This document shows, piece after piece, positions 5,754-8,342 of a DNA stretch of 8,342 bases; within the stretch, counting starts at the first letter, position 1, and each line of letters begins with the position of its first letter. The stretch lies in assembly GCA_013619035.1 (NCBI GenBank), contig JABXKX010000030.1:1-8342 (forward strand). The letters run 5' to 3'. Below the pieces are notes generated by a model. The model searched no databases and was not told where the DNA came from. It saw nothing but the letters and a program-made list of their open reading frames with translations. This DNA comes from Peptostreptococcaceae bacterium. Lineage in GTDB: Bacteria > Bacillota_A > Clostridia > Peptostreptococcales > Acidaminobacteraceae. Made by a program: the position numbers and the translations under genes.

Positions 5754-6903
5754 CCTTTAGAGGTAAGAGACTACCACCGAGTACAGCACTTCTCGGTGCT
5801 AACTTTGATAATACAATCTTGTTGTCATTAGACTCTAAAATTGAATGATTTCGTTTTATATATTCGTTTATAAAGGGTTCAATTTCTAATAAATATTTAG
5901 CAATTTCACCACCAATAATTATCTTTTCTGGATCCAATCCTAATACTATATTTTCTATACCAATTGTTAAGTAATCAAAATAAACACGAAGCGCTTCATT
6001 AACATCCGAAGAGCCTTCTGAATATTTATCAAAGAAAGTTCTTAAATCGGGTAAATTTATGCCTGATATCTCTTGATAATGTTTCAGTAAAGCTCTTTCA
6101 GATGCAAATAACTCCCAACACCCTTTTCTACCGCAGCTACACTTGATGTCTTTATCAGATATCCTCATATGTCCAAACTCTCCAGCTTTCTTAAAGGATC
6201 CTTTTGACACTGCATGATTGGTGATAATACCACAACCGACACCATCGGTAATAGATATATAAATCACATCATCTGATTGTCTGGCTTCACCTAAAATTAA
6301 TTCAGCAAAAGCTGCTACATTGGCTTCATTCTCTAAATATAAAGGCAATCCCAGCGACGCTTCAAAAGCTTCAAAAGAATAGTTTTCTACTTTAAGATTT
6401 GGAGCATTAATTAAAATATTCTTTTCTTCGTCTACTACTCCAGGTAGAGATAAACCCACGCCAATACACTTAGATTTATCAATACCATGTTTCTTAAGTA
6501 ATAGATTGATGTGTTCTTCTACCGAAGCTAAAATGACACTCATTTCACCATCAGTCAATTTAAAATCATCACTATCTATAATTTCAGAAGCTAGATTTGT
6601 CAGTATCATTGACACTCTATGGGGTGATATATCGACACCAATGCTTACTCGAGCATTTTTTACAAACTGAAGCACAACTGGTTTTCTACCACCAGTACTT
6701 TTGGCAATACCAACACTTTCAATTAAACCTTCTTCTAAAAGTGATTTGATATTACTGGTAACCGTGGTGATACTCAGTCCTAACATTTGAACCAAGTCGT
6801 TTTTTTGTACCAGCTCATGTTCTCTAAATGCTCTTAATATATTGGCTCTATTTAATACTTTTATTTGTTTTTGATTTATTTTTTCATCTACTTTTATTTT
6901 CAA
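5737..6903 (-). CDS. xylR: ROK-family xylose repressor with N-terminal winged helix
   Basis: A 388-residue transcriptional repressor, most likely of this xyl operon with xylose as inducer. An N-terminal winged HTH spans about 17-66 (recognition region around SITTVTSNIKSL, 44-55), with the wing at STGGRKP (69-75). The ROK sugar-binding domain follows: GVD (89-91), LPGVV (153-157), ENEAN (191-195), DGVGCG (220-225), GEFGHM (241-246). The ROK zinc motif is H245 with C255-x-C257-x4-C262. In ROK kinases the 191-195 motif usually reads NDAN with a catalytic Asp; here Glu replaces it, as fits a non-catalytic repressor. I chose the TTG at 6903-6901 because GAGGTGA lies 5 nt upstream. A GTG at 6939 has no SD, and the 12 residues it would add are not family-like. 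The gene sits between xylA (40 nt gap) and xylB (10 nt gap) rather than divergent from them. Family is certain; the xylose ligand is inferred from neighbours. Confidence 0.92.
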   Translation of the reverse strand: MKIKVDEKINQKQIKVLNRANILRAFREHELVQKNDLVQMLGLSITTVTSNIKSLLEEGLIESVGIAKSTGGRKPVVLQFVKNARVSIGVDISPHRVSMILTNLASEIIDSDDFKLTDGEMSVILASVEEHINLLLKKHGIDKSKCIGVGLSLPGVVDEEKNILINAPNLKVENYSFEAFEASLGLPLYLENEANVAAFAELILGEARQSDDVIYISITDGVGCGIITNHAVSKGSFKKAGEFGHMRISDKDIKCSCGRKGCWELFASERALLKHYQEISGINLPDLRTFFDKYSEGSSDVNEALRVYFDYLTIGIENIVLGLDPEKIIIGGEIAKYLLEIEPFINEYIKRNHSILESNDNKIVLSKLAPRSAVLGGSLLPLKDMFDF

Positions 6904-6905
6904 TT

Positions 6906-6946
6906 TAATCACCTCATTACAATTATATAGAATGAGCACTTGATTA
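6906..6946 (-). promoter_or_regulatory. SD-sequestering hairpin between xylA and xylR
   Basis: On the minus strand two nested inverted repeats occupy the xylA-xylR gap: TAATCA (6946-6941) with TGATTA (6911-6906), and CTCATT (6936-6931) with AATGAG (6918-6913), around a 12-nt loop. The 3' side covers the whole xylR SD (GAGGTGA, 6915-6909). The first three bases of the 5' arm are the xylA stop codon, so a ribosome terminating there would open the structure. Pairing is seen in sequence; the regulatory role is inferred. Confidence 0.5.
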
Positions 6947-8254
6947 TCTATAAATATATTGATTTAGTATGTTTTCTAATAATTCTTGACGACCTGAAGT
7001 GTTTTTAATGTCTTTTAGTCCAAGAGCATAGATTTCTAATTCTTCAAATCCAACTTCTTTATTGATGATTTGTTTTCCAATACCAGCCTCATAACTTGCA
7101 TAACGCTCTTTAGTAAAGTTATCAAATACACCATCAGTAATTAACTTGTCAGCAATAATTAAACCTCTAGCATAAGTATCCATTCCAGCAATGTATCCAT
7201 AGAATAAATCTACTGGCTCAAATGATCCTCTTCTCAATTTCGAGTCAAAGTTTAATCCACCTGGTGCAATACCACCGTTTTTTAAGACTTCAATCATCGC
7301 TAAAACAGCATCATAGATATTCGTAGGGAATTGATCGGTATCCCATCCTAATAGTAAATCCCCTTGATTCGCATCGATTGAACCAAGTGCACCATTGATT
7401 CTACACATATTTAATTCATGATCAAATGTGTGCATCGCAAGAGTCGCATGATTTGCTTCAATATTTAGTTTAAAGTGATCTTGTAGATTGTACTTTCTTA
7501 AGAATCCTAAAACAGTCGCTGTATCAAAGTCATATTGATGTTTTGTTGGCTCTTTTGGTTTTGGTTCAATTAATAATTGACCAGTAAATCCAATCTTTGC
7601 TTTATAATCTACAGCCATCTGTAAGAATCTAGCCAAGTTATCCAATTCCAATTCTGTATTGGTATTTAGAAGCGTTTCATATCCTTCTCTACCACCCCAG
7701 AACACATAATTTTCTCCACCAAGTCTCATTGTGATTTCCATTGCCTTTTTTACTTGCGCCGCTGCATAAGCAAAGACATCAGCATTCGGAGCTGTTGAAG
7801 CACCGTGTACAAATCTTGGATGTGTAAAGGCATTTGTAGTACCCCATAAACACTTAATCCCTGTTTTCTTCATCAGTTCTTCAATATAATCTACAATGAT
7901 ATCTAAATTAGCATGTTTTTCTTTTAGGTTTTTACCTTCAGGAGCAATATCTAAATCATGGAAACAGAAATACTCCATACCCAGTTTCTCCATAAACTCA
8001 AAACCGATATCAGCACGTAATTTAGCTTTTTCAATCCCGTCTAATTCATTCCATGGTCTTTCCATTGTTGCCGCACCAAAGGGATCTGAGCCATCACCCG
8101 TTAAAGTATGCCAATAACTCATAGCAAATCTTAAATGTTCTTTCATTGGCTTACCTGCCACCATTTGTTCTGGATTGTAATACTTAAATGACAAATGGTT
8201 CTTAGAGTCTGCGCCTTCAAATTTAATTTTATCAATCGTATTAAATAATTTCAT
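6944..8254 (-). CDS. xylA: Xylose isomerase (class II)
   Basis: A 436-residue cytoplasmic TIM-barrel enzyme that interconverts D-xylose and D-xylulose using two divalent metal ions. All key residues of the class II family are in place: the H99/D102 pair in FCFHDLD, the signature [15 protein letters not shown] (184-198), E230 and K232 in IEPKPKEP, E266 and H269 in IEANHA, D294 in [10 protein letters not shown]305 and D307 in GWDTDQFP, and D337 in GGLNFDSK. Each is two positions below the usual class II numbering. The N-terminal stretch with [17 protein letters not shown] (24-40) is the class II type, not the short actinobacterial class I. Start ATG at 8254-8252 has AGGAGG (8266-8261) 6 nt upstream. 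It is the first gene of the operon, followed by xylR after a 40-nt gap. It is intact, with nothing unusual in the protein. Confidence 0.98.
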   Translation of the reverse strand: MKLFNTIDKIKFEGADSKNHLSFKYYNPEQMVAGKPMKEHLRFAMSYWHTLTGDGSDPFGAATMERPWNELDGIEKAKLRADIGFEFMEKLGMEYFCFHDLDIAPEGKNLKEKHANLDIIVDYIEELMKKTGIKCLWGTTNAFTHPRFVHGASTAPNADVFAYAAAQVKKAMEITMRLGGENYVFWGGREGYETLLNTNTELELDNLARFLQMAVDYKAKIGFTGQLLIEPKPKEPTKHQYDFDTATVLGFLRKYNLQDHFKLNIEANHATLAMHTFDHELNMCRINGALGSIDANQGDLLLGWDTDQFPTNIYDAVLAMIEVLKNGGIAPGGLNFDSKLRRGSFEPVDLFYGYIAGMDTYARGLIIADKLITDGVFDNFTKERYASYEAGIGKQIINKEVGFEELEIYALGLKDIKNTSGRQELLENILNQYIYR

Positions 8255-8260
8255 TGTGAT

Positions 8261-8266
8261 CCTCCT
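8261..8266 (-). promoter_or_regulatory. xylA ribosome binding site
   Basis: A full-consensus AGGAGG lies 6 nt before the xylA ATG. It is markedly stronger and more exposed than the sites of xylR (TTG start, SD inside a hairpin) and xylB (AUG inside a hairpin), which suggests graded output with the isomerase highest. Confidence 0.85.
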
Positions 8267-8290
8267 GCTTTTTAAAGTCGTTTTAATAAG

Positions 8291-8305
8291 TTCTTAACCT
8301 AAGAA
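8291..8305. promoter_or_regulatory. Candidate XylR operator overlapping the xylA -10
   Basis: A perfect inverted repeat, TTCTTA-ACC-TAAGAA on the plus strand, overlaps the -10 element by four bases and extends to about the transcription start. That is the usual place for a repressor to block initiation. It does not match the Bacillus subtilis xyl operator as I remember it, so assignment to XylR rests on position and on XylR being the only regulator encoded here. I saw no second copy in the window's other gene-free stretches. Confidence 0.5.
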
Positions 8306-8330
8306 TACAGCAGTAAGAAATCTTTTTCAA
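8302..8330 (-). promoter_or_regulatory. Sigma-A-type promoter of the xyl operon
   Basis: On the minus strand, TTGAAA (8330-8325, 5/6 to consensus) and TATTCT (8307-8302, 4/6) are exactly 17 bp apart. Transcription should begin near 8295, giving a leader of about 40 nt before xylA. This supports xylA as the first gene of the operon. Confidence 0.65.
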
Positions 8331-8342
8331 CACATTTTAAAA

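Noticed and set aside
6904..6939. Upstream GTG (6939-6937) as the xylR start
   Set aside because: No SD precedes it, the added residues are not family-like, and GAGGTGA points to the TTG at 6903.
7896..8117. Plus-strand open frame opposite xylA, and similar frames opposite the other minus-strand genes
   Set aside because: They are antisense shadows of strongly conserved genes, with no recognisable domain of their own.
8206..8219. Cre-like (CcpA) site in the early xylA coding region, TGAAGGCGCAGACT on the minus strand
   Set aside because: Intragenic cre control of xylA is known in B. subtilis, but this match has three mismatches at constrained positions and lies in conserved codons, so it is explained by the protein.
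8273..8286. Cre-like sequence TAAAGTCGTTTTAA between the xylA promoter and RBS
   Set aside because: Three mismatches to the cre consensus, including the conserved G and C, in AT-rich DNA.
1..8342. CRISPR arrays, tRNA/rRNA genes, insertion sequences or att sites
   Set aside because: I looked for direct repeats with spacers, tRNA-like folds, transposase motifs and terminal inverted repeats and saw none; the window looks like ordinary catabolic genes plus regulatory DNA.

Overview
The window is AT-rich bacterial DNA, densely coding, in the style of low-GC Gram-positives (Bacillota/Clostridia or the Mycoplasmatota-like lineages next to them). Shine-Dalgarno sites are strong (AGGAGG, AAAGGAG, GGAGG), and all seven visible stop codons are TAA. 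Trp codons that I checked are TGG, so nothing suggests the UGA=Trp code. I cannot place the organism more finely.

Layout, left to right. (1) A 5'-truncated EamA/DMT membrane transporter on the + strand (2-847) ends tail-to-tail with the next operon, with a hairpin terminator between them. (2) A three-gene minus-strand operon (3917 down to 860) encodes a GlpA-like FAD oxidoreductase with a C-terminal BFD-type [2Fe-2S] domain, a GlpB-like FAD/NAD(P) oxidoreductase, and a small DUF1667 protein with four cysteines. Gene junctions are 2 bp apart or overlap by 1 bp, so it is surely one transcript. (3) A 348-bp gene-free stretch (3918-4265) is crowded with minus-strand signals: three rho-independent-type terminators, two candidate promoters, a perfect 10-bp palindrome and a hairpin just above the first RBS. 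(4) A minus-strand xylose operon follows, xylA (isomerase) - xylR (ROK repressor) - xylB (xylulokinase), with its promoter and a candidate operator at the right edge (8291-8330).

How the genes work together: XylA converts xylose to xylulose and XylB phosphorylates it for entry into the pentose phosphate or phosphoketolase route. XylR, encoded inside the operon it probably represses, should respond to xylose. The flavoprotein trio resembles the anaerobic glycerol-3-phosphate dehydrogenase GlpABC, but no glycerol kinase or facilitator is present, so its substrate is open.

The most interesting structure is RNA-level. Both gene junctions of the xyl operon carry an inverted repeat that would hide the next gene's initiation region: the SD of xylR at 6906-6946 and the AUG of xylB at 5723-5753. 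In both cases the upstream arm is in, or overlaps the end of, the preceding reading frame. This predicts a chain of translational coupling xylA -> xylR -> xylB. A second point is the possible attenuator in the leader of the flavoprotein operon. Both are inferred from sequence and untested.
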